Positions 16,921-26,577 of a stretch of 33,732 bases of DNA are shown piece after piece (the first letter of the stretch is position 1; the number at the start of each line of letters is the position of its first letter). Origin of the DNA: Bacteroidota bacterium. GTDB taxonomy: Bacteria; Bacteroidota; Bacteroidia; Sphingobacteriales; Sphingobacteriaceae. Below the pieces are notes generated by a model, which saw only the letters and a list, made by a program, of their open reading frames with translations, was not told the origin of the DNA and searched no databases. The DNA lies in assembly GCA_013286325.1 (NCBI GenBank), contig JABDFZ010000026.1:1-33732 (forward strand), read 5' to 3'. The position numbers and the translations under genes are program-made.

Positions 16921-17086
16921 TCTCATTCCCTGCCACAATATTTTTACAATTAAACAGTTACCCTTATATACACTTCACAGGCTATGAAAACATTGCCATT
17001 ACACCGCTTTTTACTCGAAATGTTAAAAAGAGCGCGATCATCTTTCTTAATAAAGTGGTTTAACCGCTAATATTATCACTTGTCCG

Positions 17087-17119
17087 TTTGCAGGCATCAT
17101 CCATAATTTGCTAACTTTA
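17087..17119 (+). promoter_or_regulatory. Possible promoter of the M13 peptidase gene
   Basis: TTTG (17087-17090), 21 nt spacer, TAACTTTA (17112-17119), one mismatch to the -7 consensus. The start of transcription would be about 15 nt before the ATG at 17139. Confidence 0.45.
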
Positions 17120-17138
17120 GTTTTTAAGTAACTGACAT

Positions 17139-19217
17139 ATGATATTTAATACAAAAAACTTAATGCTGATGGGTTTGGTGTGCCTGTCGGCGGGCGCTTT
17201 TGCGCAAAACGGCAAAAAAATTAAGGATAAGCCGAAAACACCAAATATTTCCCTGGATCTCAAAAAGTATATCGACCCTGCTAACATGGATCAGTCCGTT
17301 AAGCCGGGGGATGATTTTTTTGAATATGCCAACGGCGCATGGGTGAAAAACAATGCCATCCCTGCCAAGGAGACCCGCTGGGGCAGCTTTGGTATTTTGC
17401 ATCAGGAAAATACAGACAGACTGAAAGGCATTTTGAACGAGGTAAGCAAAACCCCTGGTCAGCCAAAGGGCAGTCTGAAGCAACGGGTAGGCGATCTCTA
17501 TGCCAGTGGTATCGATAGTGTAGCAATTGAAAAACGTGGCTACGACCCGATAAAACCCGACCTTGAACGGGTATCTAAGGTAATTGATCTTGATGGTGTT
17601 GTCCGCGAAGCAATTTATGAGCGTACACATGGGGTTGGTAGTCCATTGTTTGGTTTTGGGGTTGGACAGGATTCCAAACACCCTACTGTGAATATATTAA
17701 GTTTTGGACAAGGCGGCACCAGCTTGCCTGATAGGGATAATTACCTAAAATCGGACGAGCGTACCAAAAAGATACAGGCAGCTTATAAGCAGTATATTAT
17801 AAGCCTGTTCAAGCTGACCGGTACGAGTGATGCTGACGCTGCTAAGAATGCCGAGACTATCTTCAACATTGAAACAGCTTTTGCAAAAGCCCAGTTGAGC
17901 CGCGTTGCTATGCGCGACCCCAATAAAACTTATAACAAGCTTTCGGTAAAGGATTTTGGTGCTCTTACACCGCATTTGAAATGGAATGATCTGCTGCCGC
18001 TGATGAGTATACATGGGCAGGATACTATAATTGTTTCTTCTCCTGATTTCTATAAATCAACAGATGCACTCCTTGCCTCAACCCCGGTTGATGACTGGAA
18101 AACTTACCTTACCTGGAACGTGCTGAAAGGTTCGGCATCGTCGTTAAGCTCAGCATTTGAAAAGGCAAGCTTTAATTTCAGCAGTGCGCTAAGCGGGCAA
18201 AAAGTTCAGGCTCCGCGTGATGAGCGTATGTCTAATCTGGTAGACGGTAGCTTGGGTGAATTGCTCGGTCAGATCTATGTAGAGAAGTATTTCCCGCCTG
18301 CAGCAAAAGAATCTATGTTAAAACTGGTAAATAATCTTAAAGCTACTCTTGCTGAACGCATCCAGGGCCTTGTATGGATGAGTGCAGAAACAAAGGCCCG
18401 CGCCCTTAAAAAACTGGCTGCATTTACAGTGAAGATAGGCTATCCGGATAAATGGCAAAATTATGATGGCCTGGAAATAGATCGTGATGATTATGCAGGA
18501 AACCTTCGCCGTATTTCATTGTGGCGTTATAACTATAATGTTAGCCAGCTTGGCAAACCTGTTGACAAAACCCGTTGGGGCATGAGCCCGCCAACTGTGA
18601 ACGCGTATTACAGCCCTACCAATAATGAGATCGTTTTCCCTGCCGGGATACTACAGTTCCCATTCTTTGATTTCAGAGCTGACGATGCCGTGAATTATGG
18701 CGGCATAGGCTCGGTAATAGGCCACGAAATGACTCATGGATTTGACGATCAGGGCCGGCAGTATGATGCCGACGGTACACTACGTGATTGGTGGACAAAG
18801 GATGATGCCGACAAGTTTAAATTCCGTGCCGACCAAGTAGTGAATCAATACAATCAATTCACTGTTGTTGATACCATCCATGTTAACGGGAAACTTACAC
18901 TGGGTGAAAACCTTGCAGATCTTGGCGGTTTAAATGTAGCTTATGCTGCCTTTAAGAAAACCAAAGAAGGGCATTCACAAACTAAAATTGATGGTTTTAC
19001 ACCCGACCAGCGTTTCTTCCTTTCATGGGCACAGGTTTGGAGAAGCTCGCAAAGGCCTGAATCTGCCGCACAGCGTATTTTAACAGACCCACACTCGCCT
19101 GAGCAATACCGTACCAATGCCCCTATAACCAATATTGATGCATGGTATAAGGCGTTTAATATTAAGCCGGGTGATAAAATGTATAAGAAACCTGAAGACA
19201 GAACCAAGATTTGGTAG
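17139..19217 (+). CDS. M13 family (neprilysin/PepO-like) zinc metallopeptidase, exported
   Basis: 692 residues, typical M13 length. Signal peptide ends near residue 23 (AGAFAQ). The N-terminal helical half starts with the usual SVKPGDDFFEYANGAWVK (about 55-72). The C-terminal catalytic half has NAYYSPTNNEIVFPAGILQ, the zinc motif HEMTH (His529, Glu530, His533) followed by GFDDQGRQYD, and the third ligand Glu590 in GENLADLGG. All catalytic residues are present. It cleaves oligopeptides on the amino side of hydrophobic residues, here likely in the periplasm. A terminator follows, so it seems to be monocistronic. Confidence 0.96.
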   Translation: MIFNTKNLMLMGLVCLSAGAFAQNGKKIKDKPKTPNISLDLKKYIDPANMDQSVKPGDDFFEYANGAWVKNNAIPAKETRWGSFGILHQENTDRLKGILNEVSKTPGQPKGSLKQRVGDLYASGIDSVAIEKRGYDPIKPDLERVSKVIDLDGVVREAIYERTHGVGSPLFGFGVGQDSKHPTVNILSFGQGGTSLPDRDNYLKSDERTKKIQAAYKQYIISLFKLTGTSDADAAKNAETIFNIETAFAKAQLSRVAMRDPNKTYNKLSVKDFGALTPHLKWNDLLPLMSIHGQDTIIVSSPDFYKSTDALLASTPVDDWKTYLTWNVLKGSASSLSSAFEKASFNFSSALSGQKVQAPRDERMSNLVDGSLGELLGQIYVEKYFPPAAKESMLKLVNNLKATLAERIQGLVWMSAETKARALKKLAAFTVKIGYPDKWQNYDGLEIDRDDYAGNLRRISLWRYNYNVSQLGKPVDKTRWGMSPPTVNAYYSPTNNEIVFPAGILQFPFFDFRADDAVNYGGIGSVIGHEMTHGFDDQGRQYDADGTLRDWWTKDDADKFKFRADQVVNQYNQFTVVDTIHVNGKLTLGENLADLGGLNVAYAAFKKTKEGHSQTKIDGFTPDQRFFLSWAQVWRSSQRPESAAQRILTDPHSPEQYRTNAPITNIDAWYKAFNIKPGDKMYKKPEDRTKIW

Positions 19218-19247
19218 TCCGCGTAGTTATTTAAAATGTTAAGTCGA

Positions 19248-19275
19248 AGCCTGCTGAAAAGCGGGCTTTGTTTTT
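19248..19275 (+). terminator. Rho-independent terminator after the M13 peptidase gene
   Basis: Stem AGCCTGC/GCGGGCT (7 bp with one G-T pair), loop TGAAAA, then TTGTTTTTA. It lies 30 nt past the stop codon. Confidence 0.8.
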
Positions 19276-19324
19276 ATTTCTCTATTGTATTGGTTTACTA
19301 TTAATTTATTGAATACATAAACCG

Positions 19325-19332
19325 TAAATTTG
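19325..19332 (+). promoter_or_regulatory. -7 box TAAATTTG for the 19361 gene
   Basis: A perfect TAnnTTTG. Transcription should start near 19338, leaving about 8 nt before ATG 19346 and about 22 nt before ATG 19361, which favours the second start. Confidence 0.5.
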
Positions 19333-19360
19333 CCTTATCTATTCTATGAATAATTTAAAA

Positions 19361-20086
19361 ATGAACAAATCTCTGATTTTTTCCGTCTTACTTATTAACC
19401 TGTTAATTACCAGCGCTTATGCCCAGGATAAAAAAGTAGCAGTTGTTACATTTTATGCTGTTAATCAAATTGGCTTGCCTGATTTCGGATCAGTAGCAGC
19501 GGCAGCAAGGTTAGCGAGCGATCCTGATTTTAATTTAAGACCTATGTTGAAAAAATTCCATGATCAGTTTTTCGGAGATTATTCAAAAGGCTTTCCATTT
19601 CAGTTTTTACCCGAAAGTGAAGTTTTTAATAACGAAGCCTATAAAACTTTTATTCCAGAACAGGGAAAGGTTAGTGTTAGCGATATGCTAAAAAGTAGTG
19701 GATATACTGCAATAAAAGGATACCAGGTAGTATTGCCGGTAAAAGGGGATAGTAATGAGAAGAACCTGTTAAAGATGTTTGACCAATGCGACGGCATAAT
19801 GGAGGTGTATGTAAATTTTGACCTTGAAGCAAAAGGATTTGGAGGTATGGGACTGGTTAAGGTTGATGCACATGCGACTATTGTATTATTTAACAAGAAT
19901 GGTGACAAGGTATTTTCTATAAATGAACATGCTTTGTCGAAGAATGAAGGCGCACTTATTGCCGGATTACCTTCAATTACCCCAAAAAAGATATTGCCAT
20001 TGTGCGAAAGCGCTTTGGACGAACTGATCCCGGTGTTGCAAAATGATATGCCTAAAATGGTAAAAAAGGCTAATGCAAAGTTGTAA
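19361..20086 (+). CDS. Secreted protein of unknown function
   Basis: 241 residues from ATG 19361; an in-frame ATG at 19346 adds MNNLK and cannot be excluded. Signal peptide MNKSLIFSVLLINLLITSAY, cleaved after AQ. The mature part has alternating strands and helices: KKVAVVTFYAVNQIGLPDFG at the start, a central GYQVVLPV, then DGIMEVYVNFDLEAKG and DAHATIVLFNKNGDKVFS. The pattern resembles periplasmic alpha/beta proteins in which VAVVTF opens the fold, but I recognise no named family and no catalytic motif. It is followed 6 nt later by a dispersed repeat element in a convergent gap. Confidence 0.78.
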   Translation: MNKSLIFSVLLINLLITSAYAQDKKVAVVTFYAVNQIGLPDFGSVAAAARLASDPDFNLRPMLKKFHDQFFGDYSKGFPFQFLPESEVFNNEAYKTFIPEQGKVSVSDMLKSSGYTAIKGYQVVLPVKGDSNEKNLLKMFDQCDGIMEVYVNFDLEAKGFGGMGLVKVDAHATIVLFNKNGDKVFSINEHALSKNEGALIAGLPSITPKKILPLCESALDELIPVLQNDMPKMVKKANAKL

Positions 20087-20091
20087 TTAAC

Positions 20092-20302
20092 ACGTTTAGC
20101 GATTAAAATTCCCGAAGATCTAAAAAGTATATTTTATAAAAAATGTTGTCATTTCGAACGACAGAGAGAAATCTTCTGCAGTTAACGATGGCGCCATGCA
20201 AGTAGCCGACTCACATATTGCAGAAGATTTCTCCTCGTTCCTCGTTCGAAATGACATTCGGGGTTGTTCCTTTGTTAAAGTTTATCTTTTAATAGGTTAA
20301 AC
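20092..20302. repeat. Dispersed inverted-repeat element, copy 2 (convergent intergenic)
   Basis: Homologue of 3684-3890. Core 20147-20256 with inverted ends TGTCATTTCGAACGA; the outer arms are nearly identical to copy 1, while the central 35-40 nt are diverged. It fills the whole gap between two convergent genes. No coding capacity. Confidence 0.85.
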
Positions 20303-20304
20303 AG

Positions 20305-21315
20305 CTAATTCAATTTAACAATGATCTTCCCGAATGATTTGCCGCTTTCGAGATGTTTAAATGCTTCCTGAACTTTTTCGACAGGATAAACAGAATCAAT
20401 TACAGGTTTAATATTATTAACCTCAACAGCTTTTACCAAATTTTCAAAATCCTCTTTGCTGCCAACTGAATATCCCTGCAGACGGATATAGTTCATGATA
20501 ATGAGTGAAGCATCAAAAGATAGTTTGCCGCCTGTTAAAAAGCCGATAATCCCTATGTAAGCGTGCTCTTTACACGATAGAATAGATTGAATTATAGATT
20601 CGCTTCCCCCAACATCTATCGTAAAATCCACACCTGTTCCACCATTTAAACGTTTTACATCCTTGCTCCATTCGGGGTTCTTTTTATAATTAAAAACCTG
20701 ATGAGCGCCAAGGGTTTTCAACCTATCCAGCTTTTCATCAGTGCCTGAGCTTGCAATTACTTTTGCACCTAATGCCACAGCTATTTGAAGCGCAAATAAA
20801 GATACGCCTCCGCTTCCCTGGGTTAAAACGGTTTGCCCTGCTTGTATGTGTGCATTGGAAACCAAATTTGTCCAGGCAGTTAAGCCACTTACGCTAAGGG
20901 TAGCCGCTTCTTCATCGGTAAGGTTTTCGGGTGAGGCAACCAGCGCATCCTCGGGAACAGCAACATACTCGGCAAGTGTACCGGGGGTTTGCAAGCCTAC
21001 GCGAATTGCATTTGTTTCGGGAGTTATATTTCCTGCCATCCATTTTTGTACAAAATGCAGCATTACCCTGTCGCCAGTTTTCCATTTGGTAACATCAGTC
21101 CCTACACTTTCTACAATTCCGGCACCTTCGGAAACCGGAATATGTGGTAATTTTAAATCGGGGATAATAGAACCCTTTATCATCTGCAAGTCCAGGTACT
21201 GAAGTGCAGCAGCTGTGATACGAACCAGTACTTCTCCTGATTTTATAGATGGTTTGTGTATTTCTGATAATGTTAAATTCTCAATCCCGAATTTGGTAAT
21301 CTGTACTGTTTTCAT
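20305..21315 (-). CDS. MDR-family NAD(P)-dependent oxidoreductase (quinone oxidoreductase-like)
   Basis: 336 residues. N-terminal GroES-like domain (about 1-120, with GEVLVRITAAALQYLDLQM and PVSEGAGIVESVGTDVTKWK, GDRV), then a Rossmann domain with TQGSGGVSLFALQIAVALGA (about 164-183) that binds the dinucleotide. The catalytic-zinc ligands of true alcohol dehydrogenases are absent (SEGAG where GHE is expected) and there is no structural-zinc cysteine cluster, so it belongs to the zinc-free quinone-reductase/enoyl-reductase side of the family even if automated names call it an alcohol dehydrogenase. Substrate unknown. It is 68 nt downstream of metF on the same strand, so it may be at the tail of that transcript, without known link to methionine. 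Confidence 0.88.
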   Translation of the reverse strand: MKTVQITKFGIENLTLSEIHKPSIKSGEVLVRITAAALQYLDLQMIKGSIIPDLKLPHIPVSEGAGIVESVGTDVTKWKTGDRVMLHFVQKWMAGNITPETNAIRVGLQTPGTLAEYVAVPEDALVASPENLTDEEAATLSVSGLTAWTNLVSNAHIQAGQTVLTQGSGGVSLFALQIAVALGAKVIASSGTDEKLDRLKTLGAHQVFNYKKNPEWSKDVKRLNGGTGVDFTIDVGGSESIIQSILSCKEHAYIGIIGFLTGGKLSFDASLIIMNYIRLQGYSVGSKEDFENLVKAVEVNNIKPVIDSVYPVEKVQEAFKHLESGKSFGKIIVKLN

Positions 21316-21383
21316 TTATGTTGCCTTGTGTGTATATAACAACAACTATAAAGAAGTATTTGTTAGATGCAAAACATTAATTC

Positions 21384-22337
21384 CTAGAATATCGCCTCAG
21401 CAATCTTCTTAGTTGGTCCTGGGTTACTCATGGTATAAAAATGGAGCACAGGTACACCAAAGTCCATTAATTCTTTACACTGATTGATCATCCATTCAAT
21501 GCCGGCTTCTTTCACTTCCTTTTCTGATTTGCAGGCATGCACAGCATCACTTAAGTCTTCGGGTATATCAATGTGGAATATTTTTGGCAGATTGATCAGT
21601 TGCTTTGACGAGGTAATTGGCTTTAAGCCCGGAATGATAGGCACATTGATTCCATTTTGCCTGCATTGCTTTACAAACTCAATATATTTTTGATTATCAA
21701 AAAACATCTGGGTTACAATAAACTGGGCCCCCATATCAATCTTCTGTTTCAGATATTTAAAATCTGTTTTTAGATTAGGCGCTTCAAAATGTTTTTCGGG
21801 ATAACCTGCTACACCAATACAGAAGTTGGCATTTACAACTTCATGGTCTTCATATAAATATTTACCATTATTCATATCGGCCACCTGCTGCAACAGGTCT
21901 GTAGCATAAGCATGACCACCAGGAGTAGGTATAAAAGAAGTATCGGCATGGCGTGCATCACCACGTAAAACCAGCACGTTGTCTATCCCTAAAAACTGAA
22001 GGTCTATCAGGGCATTCTCGGTCTCTTCTTTTGTAAAGCCTCCGCAGATCAGGTGAGGCACGGCATCAACTTTATACCTGTTCATGATAGCTGCACATAT
22101 AGCAACCGTTCCAGGGCGTTTCCGGTAAGCTACTTTTTCGAGCAAGCCATTATCATGCTGTTTATAGATATAGTCTTCCCTGTGATAAGTTACATCAATA
22201 AATGGTGGCTTAAACTCCATCAAAGGATCGATAGCGTCGTAAATACCCTGTATGCTTTGCCCCTTTACCGGTGGTAAAAGTTCAAAAGAGAATAGCGTTT
22301 TGCCTTTGGCGTTAGCAATATGTTCAGTTATCTTCAT
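21384..22337 (-). CDS. metF: 5,10-methylenetetrahydrofolate reductase
   Basis: 317 residues, one TIM barrel. FSFELLPPV at 17-25 holds the catalytic Glu and proline pair of the family; VLVLRGDARH, FCIGVAGYPEKH and AQFIVTQMFFD are the folate and FAD-site strands. It reduces methylene-THF to 5-methyl-THF with FAD and NAD(P)H, supplying the methyl donor for MetH. It follows metH on the same strand (gap 133 nt) with a 27-bp perfect inverted repeat in the gap, so co-expression under the SAM riboswitch is likely, though a weak internal promoter (TATTTG about 18 nt before the ATG) is possible. Confidence 0.96.
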   Translation of the reverse strand: MKITEHIANAKGKTLFSFELLPPVKGQSIQGIYDAIDPLMEFKPPFIDVTYHREDYIYKQHDNGLLEKVAYRKRPGTVAICAAIMNRYKVDAVPHLICGGFTKEETENALIDLQFLGIDNVLVLRGDARHADTSFIPTPGGHAYATDLLQQVADMNNGKYLYEDHEVVNANFCIGVAGYPEKHFEAPNLKTDFKYLKQKIDMGAQFIVTQMFFDNQKYIEFVKQCRQNGINVPIIPGLKPITSSKQLINLPKIFHIDIPEDLSDAVHACKSEKEVKEAGIEWMINQCKELMDFGVPVLHFYTMSNPGPTKKIAEAIF

Positions 22338-22380
22338 CGTGATCCTATTCGGGTCAAATATTTAGTAGTATTTATAATCT

Positions 22381-22464
22381 TGTCATTGCGAGGAACGAAG
22401 CAATCTCGAACTGTTCAGGGCGATTATGCAAAGCCATGAGATTGCTTCGTTCCTCGCAATGACA
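22381..22464. repeat. Inverted-repeat element with perfect 27-bp arms between metH and metF
   Basis: Arms 22381-22407 and 22438-22464 are exact reverse complements, with a 30-nt loop. The ends begin TGTCATTGCGAGGAACGAAG, related to the TGTCATTTCGAACGA ends of the elements at 3739 and 20147. The stem begins 6 nt after the metH stop, so a metH-metF transcript would carry a very stable hairpin. A common type of dispersed repeat in bacterial chromosomes. Confidence 0.9.
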
Positions 22465-22470
22465 AATTTT

Positions 22471-25400
22471 TTAATAATTTATGTTCGGTCCCAGCCATTT
22501 TTCCATCTCTTCCAATGGCATATTCTTCCGTATAGCATAGTCCTCAACCTGATCTTTGCTGATCTTTCCTAAACCAAAATAGCGTGCCTGCGGATGGGCA
22601 AAGTAAAAACCGCTTACAGATGCAGCCGGTGTCATGGCAAGGCTTTCGGTAAGGTGCATTTGCGCGTTATCTTCGGCTTTCAGCAATTCAAACAGCGTAG
22701 TTTTCTCCGTATGATCCGGGCATGCGGGGTAACCTGGTGCCGGGCGTATACCTTGATATTCTTCTTTAATCAGGTCATCAGTACTTAGGTGTTCTCCTTT
22801 AGAGTAACCCCAGTACTCTTTACGCACCAGTTCGTGCATTTTTTCAGCAAAAGCTTCTGCCAGTCTATCGGCAAGGGCTTTAGCCATTATACTGTTATAA
22901 TCGTCGTAATCAGCTTCAAATTTGGCGACCAGCTCGTCGCATCCAATACCGGATGTTACCGCAAATCCGCCGAAATAATCCGGAACATCACTTTCTTTTG
23001 TAGCTATAAAATCGGACAGTGCGTAATATGGATCGCCTTTAACTTTTTCAGTTTGCTGGCGTAAAGTATGGATGCGGGTTAAAAGCGTTTTACGGGTTTC
23101 ATCCGTATATAATTCAATATCATCACCCACACTGTTAGCAGGCCAGAAACCTATTACGCCATTAGCCTTTAACAGTTTTTCATCAACAATCTTTTTTAAC
23201 AATACCTGTGCATCGTCATAAAGCTTTTTGGCTTCATCGCCCACAAACTTATCTGCAAATATTTTTGGATAGCTGCCCCGTAATTCCCAGGTATGGAAAA
23301 ATGGTGTCCAATCAATGTATGGCACTAGCTCTTCAAGCGGAAAACCTTCAAAAACTTTAGTGCCTGTAAAGGTTGGTTTTGGAGCAACATCGCCATCCAG
23401 GCTGATCTGAAACTTTGCATTTCGTGCATCTTCAATGCTTGCAAAACGCTTATCCGATTTTTTATTTGCATGAGCCTCTCTGGCTTTTGCGTATTCATCT
23501 TTAATGCTTTGTATATAAGCGTCTCTATTATCCTTGCTCATCAAATTGCTGCACATAGTAACGCTTTTTGAAGCATCAATACCATGTATTACCGGGCCCG
23601 AATAATTAGGATCGATCTTCACCGCAGCATGTATGCGCGATGTAGTGGCCCCACCAACAAGCAACGGAATGGTAAACCCTTCGCGCTCCATTTCCTTGGC
23701 AAAATGAACCATTTCATCCAGCGAAGGTGTGATTAGTCCACTAAGGCCGATTATATCTACATTTTGCTTTTTAGCTTCCTCAATTATTCTTTGTGCCGGA
23801 ACCATTACACCAAGGTCAATGATTTCAAAGTTATTGCAGGCTAAAACAACACCTACAATATTTTTTCCAATGTCGTGTACATCGCCCTTCACAGTAGCCA
23901 TTAATATTTTGCCTGCGTTAGCCCTGCTTCCGCTGGAATCTTCTCCCGCGTCAATAACCCTTTGTTTTTCCAGCTCGATGAATGGCAGTAAATAAGCAAC
24001 GGCCTTTTTCATTACACGGGCAGATTTTACTACCTGCGGTAAAAACATTTTGCCGGCGCCAAACAAATCCCCCACTATATTCATACCATCCATTAACGGA
24101 CCTTCTATTACCTCGAGCGGTTTAGCATAAGCCAGTCTCGCTTCTTCCACATCATCATCAAGGTATTCAATTATACCTTTTACCAATGCGTGCGATAAAC
24201 GTTCACTAACAGTTCCTTTACGCCACTCCTCGTCCCTTACAACCTCTTTTCCTTTGCTTTTTATAGTGTCGGCAAATTCAACCAGGCGTTCGGTAGCATC
24301 CGGACGGCGGTTTAACAATACATCTTCAACAAGCTCCAATAAATTCTTCGGAATTTCTTCATAAACCTCCAGCATCCCGGCGTTTACAATACCCATATCC
24401 ATACCCGCCTTAATAGCATGGTAAAGAAAAGCTGAGTGCATTGCCTCCCGCACGGTATTGTTACCACGGAAAGAGAAGGAAATATTACTTACCCCACCGC
24501 TAACTTTGGCATATGGCAGGTTTTGTTTTATCCAGCGGGTGGCTTCAATAAAATCAACGGCATAGTTATTATGTTCCTCAAGTCCGGTGGCTACGGTTAA
24601 TATGTTTGGATCGAAAATGATATCCTGAGGAGGGAAACCTACTTCGTTCACCAAAATATCGTATGATCGTTTACAGATCTCGATACGACGCTGCAATGAA
24701 TCGGCCTGGCCGGTTTCATCAAACGCCATTACTACTGTTGCTGCGCCGTAACTTAATATTTTGCGGGCCTGTTCTTTAAACTTTTCTTCACCTTCTTTTA
24801 ATGAGATAGAGTTAACTATCCCCTTACCCTGGATGCACTTTAAACCAGCTTCAATAACCGTCCATTTGGATGAGTCGATCATGATAGGCAGTTTGGCAAT
24901 ATCAGGCTCGGAGGCTACGAGGTTTAAAAACTTAACCATCACCGCTTCCGAATCAATCATCCCCTCGTCCATGTTGATGTCAATAACCTGCGCCCCTCCT
25001 TCTACCTGCTGGCGTGCAACAGTTAAAGCAGCTTCATAATCTTCAGCTAAAATAAGCTTGGAGAATTTTGGCGAACCGGTAATATTAGTACGTTCGCCCA
25101 CATTTACAAAGATACTTTCAGGGGTTATGGTTACCGCTTCAAGTCCGCTTAAGTGCATGTTAGGCTCAAGCTGCGGGATCAGGCGCGGCGGATATTTTGC
25201 CGCTTTTTCGGCAATGCACTTAATGTGCTCTGGTGTAGTGCCACAACAGCCGCCAACAATGTTAACCAGTCCGCTTTTTATAAAATCATCAACCTGGTGG
25301 GCTGTTTCGTGTGCAGTTTCATCATATTGGCCAAACTCATTTGGTAAGCCAGCATTCGGATATGCTGATATATACACATCAGCCTTTTCGGATAATTCAG

Positions 25401-26190
25401 CAAGGTGCGGCCTCATTTCTCTAGCCCCCAAAGCACAGTTCAAACCTACAGAAAGCAAGTTGGCGTGACTCACTGAATCCCAGAAAGCCTCAACCGTCTG
25501 TCCGGACAGGGTACGGCCAGATGCATCAGTAATAGTGCCGGAGATCATGATAGCGCCTAAGCCTCTAAAAGGTGCGTAATCTTTACCTGCAGCCCTGCAC
25601 TCATTTCTATACCTGTCTATTGCAAATAGTGCTGCTTTAGCATTCAGCGTATCAAATATCGTTTCAACAATTAACAGGTCTGCACCGCCATCAACAAGGC
25701 CGCGTACCTGATCATAATAAGCTTCAGCCAGATCATCAAATGTAACAGCACGGTAACCGGGATCATTAACGTCGGGAGACAGAGAAGCCGTACGATTAGT
25801 TGGACCTATTGCCCCGGCAACAAAACGCGGCTTATTTGGTGTTTTCTTAGTGTATTCGCCGGCAACTTCACGGGCAATGCGGGCACCTTCATAGCTCAGT
25901 TCATAAGCCAGCTCTTCCAGATGATAATCAGCAAGTGAAATGCGCTGGGTGCTAAACGTATTGGTTTCAATAATATCAGCACCTGCATCCAGATATTCGG
26001 CATGAATAGCCTTAATCACATCGGGGCGAGTTATATTCAGCAGGTCGTTATTGCCCTGCAAATCAGAAGCATGGTCGCGAAAACGCTCGCCACGAAAATC
26101 CGCCTCAGACAACTGGTACCTTTGTATCATGGTACCCATTGCTCCGTCAATTACCAGTATGCGTTTCTCTAATTCTTTTCTAATATCCAT
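22471..26190 (-). CDS. metH: Cobalamin-dependent methionine synthase, full length
   Basis: 1239 residues with all four modules. Homocysteine-binding domain (1 to about 330) with zinc ligands Cys252 (GLNCALG) and Cys315/Cys316 ([10 protein letters not shown]). Pterin-binding domain (about 360-620; [23 protein letters not shown]). Cobalamin cap and binding domain (about 650-890) with the axial ligand His772 in [11 protein letters not shown]-dependent reactivation domain (about 920-1239; [15 protein letters not shown]). It transfers the methyl group of 5-methyl-THF to homocysteine. The reactivation domain is attached, unlike split versions known in some bacteria. A SAM-I riboswitch and a long hairpin precede the gene; metF follows. 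Confidence 0.98.
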   Translation of the reverse strand: MDIRKELEKRILVIDGAMGTMIQRYQLSEADFRGERFRDHASDLQGNNDLLNITRPDVIKAIHAEYLDAGADIIETNTFSTQRISLADYHLEELAYELSYEGARIAREVAGEYTKKTPNKPRFVAGAIGPTNRTASLSPDVNDPGYRAVTFDDLAEAYYDQVRGLVDGGADLLIVETIFDTLNAKAALFAIDRYRNECRAAGKDYAPFRGLGAIMISGTITDASGRTLSGQTVEAFWDSVSHANLLSVGLNCALGAREMRPHLAELSEKADVYISAYPNAGLPNEFGQYDETAHETAHQVDDFIKSGLVNIVGGCCGTTPEHIKCIAEKAAKYPPRLIPQLEPNMHLSGLEAVTITPESIFVNVGERTNITGSPKFSKLILAEDYEAALTVARQQVEGGAQVIDINMDEGMIDSEAVMVKFLNLVASEPDIAKLPIMIDSSKWTVIEAGLKCIQGKGIVNSISLKEGEEKFKEQARKILSYGAATVVMAFDETGQADSLQRRIEICKRSYDILVNEVGFPPQDIIFDPNILTVATGLEEHNNYAVDFIEATRWIKQNLPYAKVSGGVSNISFSFRGNNTVREAMHSAFLYHAIKAGMDMGIVNAGMLEVYEEIPKNLLELVEDVLLNRRPDATERLVEFADTIKSKGKEVVRDEEWRKGTVSERLSHALVKGIIEYLDDDVEEARLAYAKPLEVIEGPLMDGMNIVGDLFGAGKMFLPQVVKSARVMKKAVAYLLPFIELEKQRVIDAGEDSSGSRANAGKILMATVKGDVHDIGKNIVGVVLACNNFEIIDLGVMVPAQRIIEEAKKQNVDIIGLSGLITPSLDEMVHFAKEMEREGFTIPLLVGGATTSRIHAAVKIDPNYSGPVIHGIDASKSVTMCSNLMSKDNRDAYIQSIKDEYAKAREAHANKKSDKRFASIEDARNAKFQISLDGDVAPKPTFTGTKVFEGFPLEELVPYIDWTPFFHTWELRGSYPKIFADKFVGDEAKKLYDDAQVLLKKIVDEKLLKANGVIGFWPANSVGDDIELYTDETRKTLLTRIHTLRQQTEKVKGDPYYALSDFIATKESDVPDYFGGFAVTSGIGCDELVAKFEADYDDYNSIMAKALADRLAEAFAEKMHELVRKEYWGYSKGEHLSTDDLIKEEYQGIRPAPGYPACPDHTEKTTLFELLKAEDNAQMHLTESLAMTPAASVSGFYFAHPQARYFGLGKISKDQVEDYAIRKNMPLEEMEKWLGPNINY

Positions 26191-26195
26191 ATTAT

Positions 26196-26312
26196 GATTT
26201 CACCGATTATTTGATGATTTCACCGATTATTTGATATGATTTACTGATTTTTTGAAAATGATTTAACTGATTTGATTTTATCAGTGCAACCATCAAATAA
26301 TCGGTGAAATCA
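26196..26312. repeat. Tandem and inverted 20-mer repeat in the metH leader
   Basis: GATTTCACCGATTATTTGAT occurs twice in direct tandem (26196-26215, 26216-26235) and once exactly inverted (26292-26311), with degenerate 10-nt units between. In the metH mRNA either direct copy can pair perfectly over 20 bp with the inverted copy; the nearer one ends 5 nt before the ATG. With the riboswitch, it makes up most of the 438-nt gene-free stretch 26191-26628. Confidence 0.9.
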
Positions 26313-26334
26313 TTAACCAATCTGTGTAATCGTC

Positions 26335-26379
26335 AAAAAAAAAGCTTATCTCGAAAAGTCGGCGTTATGTTGACTTTCG
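26335..26379 (-). promoter_or_regulatory. Candidate riboswitch expression platform (hairpin plus T9)
   Basis: Directly after the aptamer the minus strand has a stem CGAAAGTC/GACTTTTCG (one bulge, 11-nt loop), then AGATAAGC, then nine T. AGATAAGC is an exact second copy of the 3' side of aptamer stem P1 (26379-26386), so the P1 5' strand has two possible partners. This could be a termination switch; the folding choice is inference. Confidence 0.5.
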
Positions 26380-26486
26380 CTTATCTTTCCTGAAGGTTTT
26401 AACCGTTTCAAGTAGAATGTAGCACCTTGTAAGTACAGGTTGCTAAGACATCGCAGGGTCTAATCCCTCCGTCTTTCTCCATAAGC
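26379..26486 (-). promoter_or_regulatory. SAM-I (S-box) riboswitch aptamer upstream of metH
   Basis: On the minus strand the 108 nt carry the S-box landmarks in order: GCTTAT (P1), GGAGGGA, CCCT, TTAGCAACC, AGGTGCTA, TTCTAC, GAAAGATAAGC (closing P1). This is the Bacteroidota-style SAM-I aptamer. SAM binding normally lowers expression of the downstream gene, here metH and probably metF. A promoter placed so that transcription would start at the aptamer's first base lies just upstream. Confidence 0.93.
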
Positions 26487-26490
26487 AACG

Positions 26491-26521
26491 CAAAGATGCG
26501 TAATAAACAATTAATATGCAA
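26491..26521 (-). promoter_or_regulatory. Probable promoter of the metH riboswitch leader
   Basis: Minus strand TTG (26521-26519), 20 nt spacer, CATCTTTG (26498-26491), one mismatch to TAnnTTTG. Start of transcription would fall at about 26485, the edge of the aptamer, giving a leader of about 295 nt. Confidence 0.55.
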
Positions 26522-26577
26522 TAGTTGCTTTACGCGTACTTCGATTTGATAAGCATTATTAATTTTATGACATAAAA

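Noticed and set aside
22594-25468. Plus-strand open frames inside metH
   Set aside because: Antisense shadows of a complete, motif-verified gene.
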